The notes beneath the pieces are model-generated. The model worked only from the letters and a program-made list of their open reading frames with translations, was not told where the DNA came from and searched no databases. This document shows, in pieces, positions 22,783 through 34,258 of a DNA stretch of 64,000 nt. Within the stretch, counting starts at the first letter, position 1. Every line of letters begins with the position of its first letter. Location of the stretch: contig SCHM01000004.1 of NCBI GenBank assembly GCA_004123355.1, forward strand, positions 3,504,316 through 3,568,315, given 5' to 3'. This DNA is from Amphirosellinia nigrospora. Lineage: Eukaryota; Ascomycota; Sordariomycetes; Xylariales; Xylariaceae. The position numbers and the translations under genes were made by a program.

Positions 22783-23701
22783 TCAAAGACCAGTCGCATG
22801 GCTGAAAACTCGCGTAGCGAGCTGCGCCAACAACCTCGCACGATCCGACTGCGGAAGCTCCTGAAAGACTTCGTACACGCTCTTCCCCCGCGCGTCACGG
22901 ATAGCGCCGAAGCGATTGCCGGCAACCATGCCCGCTATGGCGCCGGGGAAGTTGGCGGCGATGAACCCCAGGACGCCTCCCGCGGCGCCGCCGGCCAGGG
23001 ACCAGAACTTGCCCTTGCCCTGCTGCTGTTGAGCCTCGTCCATGCCCTCCTCGCGCAGCATCTCCTCGAAAACGTCGGCGAATTGCGCGTCCTCGGCCTC
23101 CTGCCGCGCTTGCTGCGTGTTCGCGCTCGCGTTCGCGTCGGCCTTGTTTCCCGTGAAGAAGTTCCACGCCCAGCTGTAGAAGTCGCTCGTGCCCGCACCT
23201 CCCATGTTGGCGTCGCCGCCGAGTGGTATCTCTTCGTCGAAGTCCTCGAAGTCTGGCGTGAATGTGCCCGGTGGATTGGTATTACTTGTCCCTGCAGGTT
23301 TTGAGGGTTTCGGTCTCCTGGTACCAAATAACCGCCGTTGTGCATCGAATTCTCGGCGTCTTGTCGCATCGGATAGTGTGTAGTAGGCGTCGTTCACGAG
23401 CTGGAACTTCCGTGTACGGAGGCGCGCTCAGGCGAGTCGGCCGCTACACGGTCCGGGTGTGTCTTGAGTGCCGCTCTGACAAAAACATTAGTATTGTGCC
23501 TGTGATTTACAAAAATAAAAATTAACGCATGAAGCGACCTCGGCTCACTTTTTGTATGCATCACGAATCTGCTGTGTGGTCGCCGTCTCGGATATTTCTA
23601 AAATACGATCTGGGTATCAATCAGATGTTAGTGGCATATGGAGTGAGGGGCTACTCTGTGAAGAACGTACAATAATCAGGAGGTGCTCCAGATCTAGACA
23701 T
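22783..23701 (-). CDS. J-domain (DnaJ-like) protein with glycine-zipper C-terminus
   Basis: Hsp40-type co-chaperone. Exon 1 (23671-23701) starts MSRSGAPPDY. Exon 2 (23549-23609) gives YRILEISETATTQQIRDAYK. Exon 3 from 23475 gives ALKTHPDR with the diagnostic HPD tripeptide, then KFQLVNDAYYTLSDATRR, completing a J-domain at about residues 10-80. After a Pro/Gly linker and a coiled charged stretch (ADVFEEMLREEGMDEAQQQQ) come Gly/Ala-rich segments LAGGAAGGVLGFIAANFPG and AIAGMVAGNRFGAIRDARGK that resemble a membrane-associating glycine zipper, then a helical end. One base appears to be missing near 23418 between PERAS and RTRKF. No zinc-finger region, so it is a class C J-protein. Client unknown. 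Confidence 0.88.
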
Positions 23702-24387
23702 GATGACAGGTATTGAACACTAGGTTTGAGTAATGGTTGGGGTACTATTAATGGAAAAACGCAAGGTTATAGGGAGTTCTCGTTCTTTTGTACTGAGTGT
23801 CTCATCGTAGACCTTAGGCACCTCAACCTTCAACTGGGAATCAATGATGATTGAAAACAGCCCACGTCATGTGTGGCGTTACAATCCCGCCCATGGAGAT
23901 TGAGCTACGGTGGCTTGAATATTTCCATTAATACCCCTACATATCTAATCCCTAGACCCAAAGAAGCCTGGCGCGCATTGTGGATCGTTCCCGGGCATCT
24001 GCCTGGGAGGGCCATGACAGGGAGCGCCCAGCCACTTGAATTGTCGGTGAAGGGGCTGGAGCTTCTCAACAGGGAGAGCTGCAGGACATCCGAAATGATA
24101 TGCAGCAAATTTACGAGGTGCTTCTCCAGTCTCCAGTCGCAAGATTCCGCTCTATCCTCCACAGTTCTTAGTGGATCGAATAGGATACTCTAGGTTGAAT
24201 ACTGTGTCTTATCCATTCCTAGCCTCTGCTCACGATAAACTCGAGGCGACGGCTTCGCGACTAATACGACGAGGAGACTGAGCGAGTTTTGTATTTTCTG
24301 ACTACAGGGCAAACTGGTCTTAAATCCCAGCACTTACCATTCTTGACAAGATTTTTCAATAGCGGGCTTGCAATTGCGATCGCGACA
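23702..24387. other. Intergenic between divergent genes
   Basis: Shared upstream region of the J-domain gene (minus) and the small membrane-protein gene (plus), 686 bp. No gene or repeat seen. Confidence 0.4.
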
Positions 24388-25236
24388 ATGGGTTTCTTCG
24401 ACAGCTGGGGCGACAATGCATCAGTCGTCTCGCGCAAGTCTCATAAATCGCACCGAACCTCCTCGCACAAACACCAAAGCGGGACAAGTCGCGATCCCGC
24501 GAGCACTCGCAGGAGCGACACAGCAAGCACCACTCATCATCGGGCTTAGAGGGTCTATTGGGTGATGACAGCAATTACGCCAAGAACAATGCTTCGCGGG
24601 GTTCATTCTTCAACCTCGGGAACAGCAGCACGCGGAGCTTCTTCAGCATGGGTGAGTCGTGCTCTAATTTTTTGATGCCTTGTTCATTCCCACCGTGAAA
24701 AGTCGATTGCAGTGGAAATGGGAGAGGGAGAATGAAAGGCGGGAGACTGGTTTCACTCGATGAGATAATGTGTAATAGACGCTAATCAGCCCCTCCACCA
24801 GGCCGCTCCCCTCCTACTACAAACGTTCGCCGCGCGCCAACTTTATGACACGCGCCTACAAGAAACTAAAACGCCTATTGCGTGACCTAGTCTACTGGGC
24901 AAAGCGACATCCGGTGAAGGTCTTTATGCTGGTCATCATGCCTTTAATTACAGGCGGAGCCTTGACAGCCCTCCTCGCACGCTTCGGGCTAAGACTACCC
25001 GCTGGGATCCAGCGCATGTTGGGTCTCGCAGCTAAGACAGCTGGCGGCGGCGGCAGCATTGGGTTGATGGGCCAAGCAGTGCGTATGGCCACCGGAGGAC
25101 TCGGCGGCAACTCCAGCACCGACCACGGATACGATGGGGGCTACATTACGAGAAACGACGAACGGAGTACACGGATTATGGCAGTAGCCGTGGTGGTGGG
25201 GGTTTCTTTAGCAGAATAGGCAAATTCTTCTCTTGA
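24388..25236 (+). CDS. Conserved fungal glycine-rich membrane protein, unknown function
   Basis: A protein type I recognise as widespread in filamentous ascomycetes but without a known function. It starts MGFFDSWGDNASVVSRKSHK, a Ser/His/Lys-rich leader. An intron (24652-24801, donor GTGAGT, acceptor CCACCAG) separates this from SPSYYKRSPR-like residues and a basic segment RAYKKLKRLLRDLVYWAKRH. One membrane helix follows (VKVFMLVIMPLITGGALTAL), then a Gly-rich tail ending in a GGGGFFSRIGKFFS-like C-terminus at the TGA 25234-25236. The frame is broken at least three times by single-base differences: in the leader near 24500, after the intron in a C run near 24808, and near 25146 where a T is missing. 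Localisation is probably an internal membrane. Confidence 0.75.
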
Positions 25237-25601
25237 GTTCCATATTAGGGGCCTATAGTTATTTGGATCAAATTACACCACACGCAGACCTGGGAAATGA
25301 TGGCGTTTCGGTGTACGGTATACTGGGTTCATTCACGTCGTTCCTTGTAGCGCAGTTAGCCCGTTTCATGGCTAGCGAATGATAGTTATGATGAAGACAA
25401 TTTCACGGAATACCATTCACGGCTGAGCTATCGTTTTAACGAAAATTGATTTCAAGCTTTCCTTACAGGGCTGGAAAGTGGTATGCTCGATTTATAGAAA
25501 GTTTATTTAGTGTATGAATACTACAATATTATATGGGTATAGTAATCGTTGAGTCTGTTGGTCAGTCTCGGCCAAGCTCTTTTTATTTGTCTTATTCGTC
25601 T
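25237..25601. other. Short intergenic between convergent genes
   Basis: 365 bp between the 3' ends of convergent genes. No gene seen. Confidence 0.4.
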
Positions 25602-26754
25602 TCAGCCGCTACTAAGCTTTCTTTTACTCGGCGACGAATTGCGGGAGCGCCCAAGCTCTTGCTCAATGTAAGACGCTGCCTCTACCACAATCACAATATC
25701 TGACCTCATATTCTGCTCAAGTTGTCCACCACTTCCTTGATCCTCGCCTCCCGTCTCATTGTCTTCAGGTGTTATCCGGAGACAGGTCGGCATATGCTTC
25801 AAGACCAGATGGATAAGGCACAGACGGCCCCTCAGTTTGATACTGAAATGGATCCAGTGTTGTGTGAGCAGATAGCGACCGAGAGCGCCAGTCCTCTTCA
25901 GGCGGAAGATTTGGGAGGGACGAAGACGGTCCTGGTATGTCCGAAATACGACGTCTATTGGAACCGGGTGACACGTATTGATAATCAAATGGTGAGGAAG
26001 CGCCGTGTTGGTGGTAGGAAGAGCGATGGGAAGAAGGCGTTGAAGAACGAGGACGTGCCTGCGATGTGCTGGGAGGGAGAAATAGACCCATTGGCGGACC
26101 GGGTTGTCCCTGAACAGGCATTGTGGGGGCGGGGTTTGACGAGGTAAAATGTCGTCTGAAGTTGTACGATCCCCGTAGCTGGGGACAGCAGAATCAAAGC
26201 GGGAGAGTGGGACAGCAACCCGGCGCTCCTTTTCCTTCTGACGTTTACGATCCTTACTTTTTGCCTCGGACTCGAGACGTTTGCGTCTTCTGTCCAAAGC
26301 TGCCACCTCTCCCTTATTCAACTTTACGTCTTGTTTGCCTCTGGCTCGTGCCTTTCGTATTCGGGCCAAAGCAGACTGCACTAAAGCGTTCTCCATTTCA
26401 GCCCGAGCCTCATCCTCCGTTTCGTTACCTGTTGTTGCTTGAGAGTCACTCTCTGTTAAATCATTGTCGTCATCCGAATGCTGGTAGGCGTATTTGTTCC
26501 GCGAACGACCGACCCCCATATCTATACCCGTAAATCGAAGTTCATCACTAGCGAGCCGTCTATTGCCTCCTCTAGTTGTCGCTAAGGCGCCTTGTATATC
26601 CGTATCATCACTATCCAACTCCTCGACAACCCTCTGGCTAGTATCCCAAAAGTCGTCTTCAGGCGCAGCATACCTCCTCTGTCCACGCCCGGGTGGTCTT
26701 GCCCGTGAGGGCGCAAACCTGGGAGCTCGCGGCCGACCACCTAGACCGCCTCCC
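25602..26754 (-). CDS. Disordered Arg/Ser-rich protein overlapping PRA1 3' end
   Basis: Conserved-looking but unrecognised. The open frame begins with a Gly/Arg-rich segment (GGRPRAPRFAPSRARPPGRG), then RRYAAPEDDFWDTSQRVVEE and an acidic region LDSDDTDIQGALATTRGG. Next come the motif GIDMGVGRSRNKYAYQ and a long charged helix (ENALVQSALARIRKARARGK ... RRKRLESEAKSKDRKRQKEK). The C-terminal half is Pro/Ser-rich and switches frames near 26110 and 25770. No in-frame ATG precedes residue DM at about 26538, so the first exon must lie upstream. A strong acceptor-like sequence CTTTTTCAG ends at 26755, inside the last codons of the PRA1 gene. Alternatively a base is extra in the T run and the start is the ATG at about 26769. 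Either way the gene overlaps or abuts its same-strand neighbour. Confidence 0.6.
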
Positions 26755-27271
26755 CTGAAAAAGCCTCATCGATAGGCTTGTCCAGCAGAGAAGCGTGGCC
26801 AAGGATGACCACACCACTCGCACCAATCAACCAGAGGACAGTGGTGAAAGGTGAAGCAATAAGAAAGAGAAACCCGCAGGTGCAAAGAAGACCCGTGTAC
26901 AATTGGGACGAAGTTGCCGTGAAGGTGCCGATGGTCAAGTCCTGACCATTAAGTCGGCCGAGCAACCACAAGCCACCAGCAAGAAGGATGATATCGAATA
27001 GCAACAGTGGGTTCGTGATGAGTGCATAAATGCTAAGAAGAACGAAGACGACGGCGTAGTTGCTCGAAAAGGTTGACAGATTGTAATTGACACGCGACTG
27101 GACTTCGCCAAAGTTGGCGGGCTTGGAGAAACGCTTGAGGTCGAGAAACTCTCCGATGGGTTTCATATTGGCGAAGCGACTAGACAGCGACGTGTTCCGG
27201 AATCCAGCGAAGCGGTCTCCGATGTTGAGGCGCGACGTGATAACGTCAAGAGGGATCTGAATACGGGACAT
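26741..27271 (-). CDS. PRA1-family (prenylated Rab acceptor) membrane protein
   Basis: Small ER/Golgi membrane protein that binds Rab GTPases and acts in vesicle traffic (Yip3/PRA1 family). The start at 27271 gives MSRIQIPLDVITSRLNIGDR. The conserved PRA1 core follows: FLDLKRFSKPANFGEVQSRV and then NYNLSTFSSNYAVVFVLLS. Hydrophobic hairpins are VVFVLLSIYALITNPLLLFD with IILLAGGLWLLGRL, and TGLLCTCGFLFLIASPFTTV with LWLIGASGVVILGHASLL. It is a single open exon of 176 residues, the normal length, ending DEAFSGEAV. The ATG lies within a longer open frame, but this start fits the family. The stop codon (26741-26743) is inside the reading frame of the downstream gene on the same strand. Confidence 0.93.
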   Translation of the reverse strand: MSRIQIPLDVITSRLNIGDRFAGFRNTSLSSRFANMKPIGEFLDLKRFSKPANFGEVQSRVNYNLSTFSSNYAVVFVLLSIYALITNPLLLFDIILLAGGLWLLGRLNGQDLTIGTFTATSSQLYTGLLCTCGFLFLIASPFTTVLWLIGASGVVILGHASLLDKPIDEAFSGEAV

Positions 27272-29913
27272 TGTCGAGGAGGATGGGGATGGTATCTGAA
27301 GCAATCTCCGAGTTGAATATTCGCAATCGAGTAGAGACAAGATGTGCCTGAGAAGTCGATGGGTGGACTTGAGAAGGTAGTCACAATTCTGAAAGAAAGC
27401 TGGCGAATGCTTGTTTCAAATTAGAAAATTGCTGGTGACGGTTTGGTTGATGATAGCAAGCAGCAGGCAGCAGTGGAGAAAGGGGGAAGGCAGCTGAAAT
27501 TGAACACATACGCTTCGAATATTTTGCCAGATTACACAGTGGACCACGGCTTTGTACTCAAGGCACCTCGCACTATAGCAAAGAGCAACCAAAGGTGGCC
27601 TCGTGAAAAATCGGTAGAAAAGAGCAGAGAAAGCGGATGCCGTGGTTGGGATTACTGTGTCGCTGTAGGTAGAACGATAAAGTTGAGTCTCTCGATAATC
27701 TAGTTTTTGCCGAATTGGATGACGATCTGCCAGACTTTACCACGTAGATGTTTTCGCTGGTGTCACGAACCAATAAGGTTAGCTCAAGCGTCCAGGAAGA
27801 ACCAGAAGGATCCTAGGATAGGCCCAAGATACCCAGATACGGGACCCGAGATCTATGTAGAAAGCTAGGGCCCCAAGGGCGCTAACCTAGCCTGGCCGTA
27901 TCCCCCTGAAGCCTGAAGCCTGAAGCCTGCCCAGGTGAAGCCCGAACAGGCCCTGGAGGTCCGTGTCGTCGTATTGAGCTGTCTCCACAAAAGGCCGGTT
28001 GGCTGGCGAGTTGGCGTACGCCTCGCCTACTCGAACCTACTCCCACCCACACACGTCAACACTATGTGGGAGGTGGCAAGGCGAAAGGGAGGATGGAAGA
28101 AAGACTAAGGAAGGTAGAAAGGAAGAAAAGAAGTCTTAGGAGGGGAGAGGTCTTTTTCTACCTGGCTTAGGTACACTAAGCGAAGCCAACAATCATGGCC
28201 AACACTGACGTGCAGCTGCGGTGTGCATTGGTGGCCGGATTTTGCGGCTTCAAAAATAAAGAAAAAAAAGTGGGAGAATAGCTACAGGCACCGCAGTGGT
28301 TGGCTCGGTGACACGGGTCTAGTCAGAATACCAGCTCGGGCCCCTCAATATGGCTCCATGCTGCTGCTCGAACCTATCAGTGCTGCATGTTGCTTTATGC
28401 CGCTCTAGGTTGCTCCTTGTTCGACCTGGGCCATAGTGGTAACATAGTAGACGTGGACGATGGCTTTCAGTAGGTAGGTAGCGCGAGAGGGAAACACCTT
28501 CACACTAGTAGATATTTCTTTATCTATTAAAAGGAGGGGCATACTATAACCAATAATTTGTTGCGGCGGGTGGAAATACTTAGTTAGGATTGAGTCTTGG
28601 TCACTTAAGGTAAGGGATCTTGAGAGAATAATCAAGTATAACTACCTAGCACTCAATTACCTACGTACATACATTCATACATGTGTTAGGTATGCTCCAT
28701 GCCTACATGTATCACATATCACATGTGTAGGTATGTAGGTGGCACCGTCAGTCAATGATGGAACAAGGTCGCAACAATCTCGATTCGTTCAAAAACTGAT
28801 TGATAATAATGCTGTTCAATCACACCAAGACAACTAAATAATCTGACCCGTAGGTTGTCAAATTATCGTTGTTATTAGTTGGGGTTATTAAAGCTACATG
28901 GTACGATACAACGCAATAGGTAGTGTACATAACATAAACGCCTTGGATCGAAGCTTGAAGTTGGACAAATCAAGAGGCAGGGCCTTGCCCCTCTCGCTGC
29001 TACCCATGCCCGAGTCGATCCATGATGTTGTCAGTATGTTGTCAGAGTCTGTGGGGTCAATAGTGGGTTGAACATCGTATTTCCTCAACCTTCGTAAAAA
29101 TTGTCAAAACAGCGTCAAGCTGCTGCCTACGTATGGTATCAGACAGGCCACAAGATCTCTTTCAGTCGTCATGTAATTTAGATCATTTTGTAGTATGGAG
29201 AAGATTCCGACTACCCACTATCCAGATCTTTACAGCACCTAGGTATACTTTAGGTCCTTTCAATTCATGGCGATTCCTACTAGCAAAGCTGAAGTTATAG
29301 TTCGAAATCACTTAATTCCTGGGTAGGTCGGGAGCAGTAGCTCCTACTTGGCCCAAAGTCTCAACGCGTTAGACATGTACACTACCTTTAGTTAGGTACT
29401 TCATACACACATACCCCAGACCTCGGTAGCAGGGCCCGTGCAAGCATGCACGTAGGTAGGACGCCCGCCAAAAGCAGGTACCTATAGGACTTATAGATAC
29501 CTCCTCCCCTGTAGGACAGCGGCACCACTAGCAACCAGCAGCAGCCGGCACTGCCACAGCCAGGAATAGACAGGATACGGGACCCGGTTTATCGTCATGC
29601 TCGTCTCGCTCGTACATCAAATCCCCTTTCCCCAAAAAATAATTATCACTTATACTACCAACAAAGCTCCTCACGCTCGCTTCACCATCCCGCATTAATT
29701 GCATTAATTTGTTAGTTCGTCCGTCGTGCGTCCAGACCAGCAGCTAGAGACGTAGTGTGCTCCCGAATCCCAATTGCTGGCTGCTTCGAAACAAGTCGCA
29801 TCCGCTCGACATCCGCTCCCAAGATGATGCCGGCGTAGCTCGCCGCTCCTTCTTTTCGCTTCTCCTTGGGCTGGTTACACCTACGATCGCCGTCGTCATC
29901 GTTCGACAACACC
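27272..29913. other. 2.6-kb intergenic with short repeats
   Basis: No supported gene. It holds three tandem CCTGAAG copies at 27905-27925, an imperfect palindromic CCTACATGT/ACATGTGTAGG region at 28700-28735, and scattered TAGGTA/TACCTA words at 28630-28740 and 29240-29490. The last about 300 bases are C/T-rich and probably form the core promoter and 5' leader of the TRP-like gene. Confidence 0.45.
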
Positions 29914-32900
29914 ATGAGAGGTCCGGTCCCGAGAGTCGCGAGTATCGTCCCACCCTTGTCCAACTATGCCGAGTCGCCGGCTCGACTACGACGCCGGCTT
30001 CTCCGCGGTGCCGCCGTCCCAGGCCTCCTCGGCATAGCGCTGCTCCTGCTGGCCTGCTCTGCTGTCCCTCTCGTTTCAGCCCTCCGCATCTCGGCCCAAA
30101 ACTGTCTTGACGCTGATTACATTTATACCAACGATAATCTTGCCCCAGACCAGATCCAGCTACAGTTTATACCATTAGTCGCCGACGCTGTATTCGAGAA
30201 ACAAGTCTTGTCGGTCACGATCTGGGGAAATGTCACGGGCAGGGTAGGAAATGGCACGCTGCCGCCGCCAGGAGATCCTGAATGGGACGATCCGAATTCC
30301 CAGGCAGCTCTTAACGGCAAGATACAGAAGACTATCGAGACTGGGCCAAATTTCAATGCCACTACGCTGCGCTCGGATGTTGATGTCCTAACTTTCCGTC
30401 CGTACTACCACAATGCGTACTTCTGTGAAAGCCTCAGTAACGCGTCATGTCCTCTCGGTCCAGTCTTTAATAAAACCTTGGTGTAAGTCTCACTCGATTT
30501 AATTGTGTTATTGTACGGGCCACATGATTAATAGGCTGACTGCTAACCTACGTAGTAACATCACTGCCGATCCCTATAGTTTGCCTTCATTTAACCTATC
30601 CACGGACCTTGGTTCGTCGTACGCGTTCACTACGTTTGTTCCTAAGCTTAGCATCATATATGGTGACCTGCAGGCAACTACCATTGGGTGCGTGTCCGCG
30701 ACAGTGACGCCCACTCTAGAAAGCGTAGCCTGGACTCTGAAATTCTTGCCCCTGGTGGTTCTATTATTCATTGGATTTGGCGTTGTCTTTGCCGCAATTT
30801 TCAGTCCTTTCGGCACAAGTGATGTTTTCCACTGGACGTCGAATTATGGCAGAGACCCCGATCTCATACGGCATGTTACTCCTGGGTTTGGGGATTGCCT
30901 CAACTATATTCAATTTGTCGTGTTGACGGGGAGCCTCTCGCTGGACTATCCAGGCTTCTACCAGCCAGCCGTTAGCCAGGCGTCGTGGTCTATCCTCATG
31001 TTCAATGAGCGGTTCGCATCCAAAGCGGAGCCTTGGCAGAGTGTCGTTGATGGCATATACTACACTCCAGGACAATACGGCCTAGAGCGTGTCGCGCAAC
31101 TCAATGGCCTGGGAGAAGTCGAGGATATCTGGGTTGGCACGATAATATGGCTGCTGGTCATTATTGCGGGGGTCCTTTTCTTGACCCAAGCCGGTTTCCT
31201 GATGCGGCGGGCATGGCGTATAATCAATCATGAATCGGAGGAAGACCTACGTTCGAAGAATATTCCATTCTCTCTAGGCAATGTCATCCGAATCGTATTC
31301 AATTATTTCCTCGTACCGGTTGTTGCCCTCTCGACATTTCAACTTGTTGTGGGAACGCAAATCCCCAGTTACCTAATCGTGTTGGCTGTGGCGACGTTGG
31401 CGTTGATCGTCGGGTCTGCATGTTGGTTCATATATGTGATCGTCACTACCAAACCACGTGCCCATTTATCTGACGACTTACCTACCGCTCTTCTCTACGG
31501 CCCTCTATACAACACTTATAAAGACGAAGCAGCTTGGTTTGCTCTGGTACCAATTATTCTCAACATAGTTCGCGGCCTTGTCATCGGGGCGGGCAGCCTT
31601 CTGGCCTAGCTCAGGTCATCCTCCTCGCTATTTGCGAACTCGTTCAGGGCCTTATATTATTGTTCTTGCGTCCATACCACTCGTCAACGTGGATGAACAC
31701 CTACCATGTCAGCTTCTTCGCGCTCCGTCTTTTTTCGACCCTTTTGATGGCTCCCTTCGCCTTGACTTCGGGTATATCAGAGGCCCAAAAAGGATGGATT
31801 GGCTACGCAATTCTGTTTATACACGGCCTAGTATTGTTTATCGGCTTCTTAATGAACGCTATCGTAACCATTGGTGAGGTTCTTCTTAGGCTCAACGGTG
31901 CTGGAGGCGACAATATAGGCGGCCAGACCAGAGGTGGAATCGTTAAATTTTATAATGCTCGTCAACTTAAGAGACGCGTCGATCGGGCTGGAGGCCCATC
32001 AAGACTGAGTCAACTTAGTAGCACTGGTATGTTGGACGCTGCCGAAAACGCATCGAGGAGGGGTTATGGCCGTGTACGAAGTGAATCTGCTGGTAGTATG
32101 GGCATCATGATGGGTGCCCGAAGAAATTCTAGTGCGATGGATACACACAGCATTGATGCATATTCCAACCTCATGGGGGGCAGCACACTCGCGACGACGA
32201 CGCCTCGAGAAGCCAGCACCTTCTCTTTCCCCATATCACCAGGTCAAGCGACTCGTCTGCCGAGCAGCTCTGATCCATTTTACCGTCCCCCACGGGCTCG
32301 TCGTGGAACCAACGATGAAGCTGCGCCGTCATCTCTACACAAAGCTCACGATTCTGTCGGCAGCATCGATCTGGCAAACTCGCGTTTAAGTCAAGTTGGT
32401 GGGGACATTGACGATGATATACCTATATCCGGAAGAGCAACACCTGCGCCTGCGCCTGCTGCTTACGCACCTGTCTTCGCACCCCGTGCAGATTATTCGA
32501 TTCGCGAGGCTGATTTTTACTACAACATCAGGGGACCGGCCCTTAATTCAGACGCCCCGGGCCGTAGACTAGTTACGGGCCCATCCGATCCCACCAGCCC
32601 GGTTGCCACTGCGACAGGATGGATGATGCGTTTATTTGGAGGTAAAACTAAGGATAAAGGCAAAGGCTTCGAAGTAGTCCGCAGCGCAAGAATGCCAGCC
32701 TCGATGAGGGCGAGAGGTGGCGATTTTAGCGACGATGCGCCGCCCGAAGGAATACCTGTCGCGCTTGGCGTATTGCGTAGTGGGCCTATCGAAAGTGATG
32801 ACGAGGAAGACACTCCGAGACGGAAAAAGGCTGAACATGCTCGAAACGACAGTGCCGGGGGCAAGTTGTTAAACGATATCAGTGAACCAGAATCAGACGA

Positions 32901-33369
32901 GGAGATCGGCCCTTCAAAAATATCGAAGGATCCGCCTTTACTTCCAGACTTGGATGCCGGAGAAAACTTTCGAATGCCGAGTCGGGTACAATCCAAAGCC
33001 AGCAGGCATCCATCACAGAAGACTATAAAATCACTGTTGGGGGAGGATCCTGAGGTGCCAGAGATTCCCGAAGTGCCAAGGAAGAGCTCCAAGCGAAACT
33101 CTCATTTGGTTGCGTCAGCCAGGTTACCATTTGACCGAAGCAACTCTCAAGAACATCTTTCTACCGATGAGCATAGCCACCATTCGACATCGGGCAAATC
33201 CAGTCTTGATGGCGAGGATGAACAACCCGCAAGTTTTGGGCAGGTTCACCAGCGCAATATCAGCACAACCGAGCCAAATCAAGGCGTTAGCCTCTTGGAG
33301 AGCACTGTTGAAGTTGTGAATGATCATACGGAGTCGATGCCCAATCCCTCAAGATCGAAACAGCATTAA
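29914..33369 (+). CDS. TRP-like ion channel / FLC-family membrane protein
   Basis: Fungal member of the TRP-like (Pkd2/Flc) family, thought to act in calcium signalling, cell-wall integrity or FAD/haem transport, at plasma membrane or ER. From MRGPVPRVAS a hydrophobic signal segment (LLGIALLLLACSAVPLVSA) leads into an ML-like luminal domain with Cys residues and N-glycosylation sequons (NVT, NGT, NKT, NIT). A 73-nt intron (30483-30555, branch GCTAAC) interrupts it. About nine membrane helices follow, for example LKFLPLVVLLFIGFGVVFAA, IIWLLVIIAGVLFLTQAGFL and YLIVLAVATLALIVGSACWF. The last about 480 residues are a disordered Ser/Pro-rich cytosolic tail. One base is missing near 31600 (GGGGCGGGCAG, expected one more G), since AGQPSGLAQVILLAICELV continues the helix in the next frame. 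Predicted length about 1127 residues, typical of the family. Confidence 0.9.
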
Positions 33370-34258
33370 TTATTACATTATACGAAACTAACGAATTTCA
33401 TTGGGTGCTTCCTACGAGATGTATAGAGGCTCATCTTGTATAATTATCAACTTAGAGCAGGCGGCAGATTTGTTATTATAGGATATCAGCGCGGCGCCAT
33501 TGGTCAACCACACGATACAACAATCTGTTCATAATAATATCCCTCAAATCTGTCCAAAAATTTCCGGCCGATCTGGACCTGGGTGGTGTTGTACAAAAGG
33601 ATCGCCGTGTTAAGCATGGAAGCTACCCTCAAGGCATAGCGAAGTATCCATGGTTGGAAGAATGAATATTAGTAATATTTGAGCAGCATAATTATAGTAA
33701 TCTTTTAGAAGCGACCTTTCCAATGGCTTTTTAATTTCCGTGACACTGATGAAAACCTTGTCTCTTCATTAGTTGATATTTTTCGGCGCAGACATTTTGC
33801 GCTACCTACTACTTTCATGTTTTCGACAAGTGTTATCTTTGGCAAGCGAAATTGCAACTTTGGCGTCGACGTTTTTGATTGCATTTCCGGTCATAAATCA
33901 CTAAATACAGACGATGCCCAGTTTTATACTGGAAGATGATTTTTCTGGTCGATACTAGGGTACCAAGGCCACTTTTAAGATATACGTATGCGAAAAGGGG
34001 CCGTCCATCCACGCTCCCAACTTCAAGTATTTATTAGTAGCTGAGGTTGGTCCATAGCCTCTGGTTCACCAACTACGGAACACCCGCCATGATTACCGTA
34101 TAAGCCAAGCCCTTACTCTACAAAAATATGCGGACTATTGCTCATCGATAATATGATATTAGACAAATTCAACATTTCCTATTTCGTACCGTACACTAAG
34201 TCGTAAACGAAGATCATGATAGATACAGTTGATACCCAAACTAGCCGTTTCGCACGCT
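33370..34258. other. Intergenic between convergent genes
   Basis: AT-rich 3' flanks of the TRP-like gene and the PLP-enzyme gene. No gene or repeat recognised. Confidence 0.4.

Noticed and set aside
22798-23304. Plus-strand 168-codon frame opposite the J-domain gene
   Set aside because: It is the complement of a GC-rich coding exon and has no recognisable features.
33560-33660. Segment that superficially resembles a 5S rRNA piece
   Set aside because: The similarity is a few scattered words; the conserved internal control region is absent.
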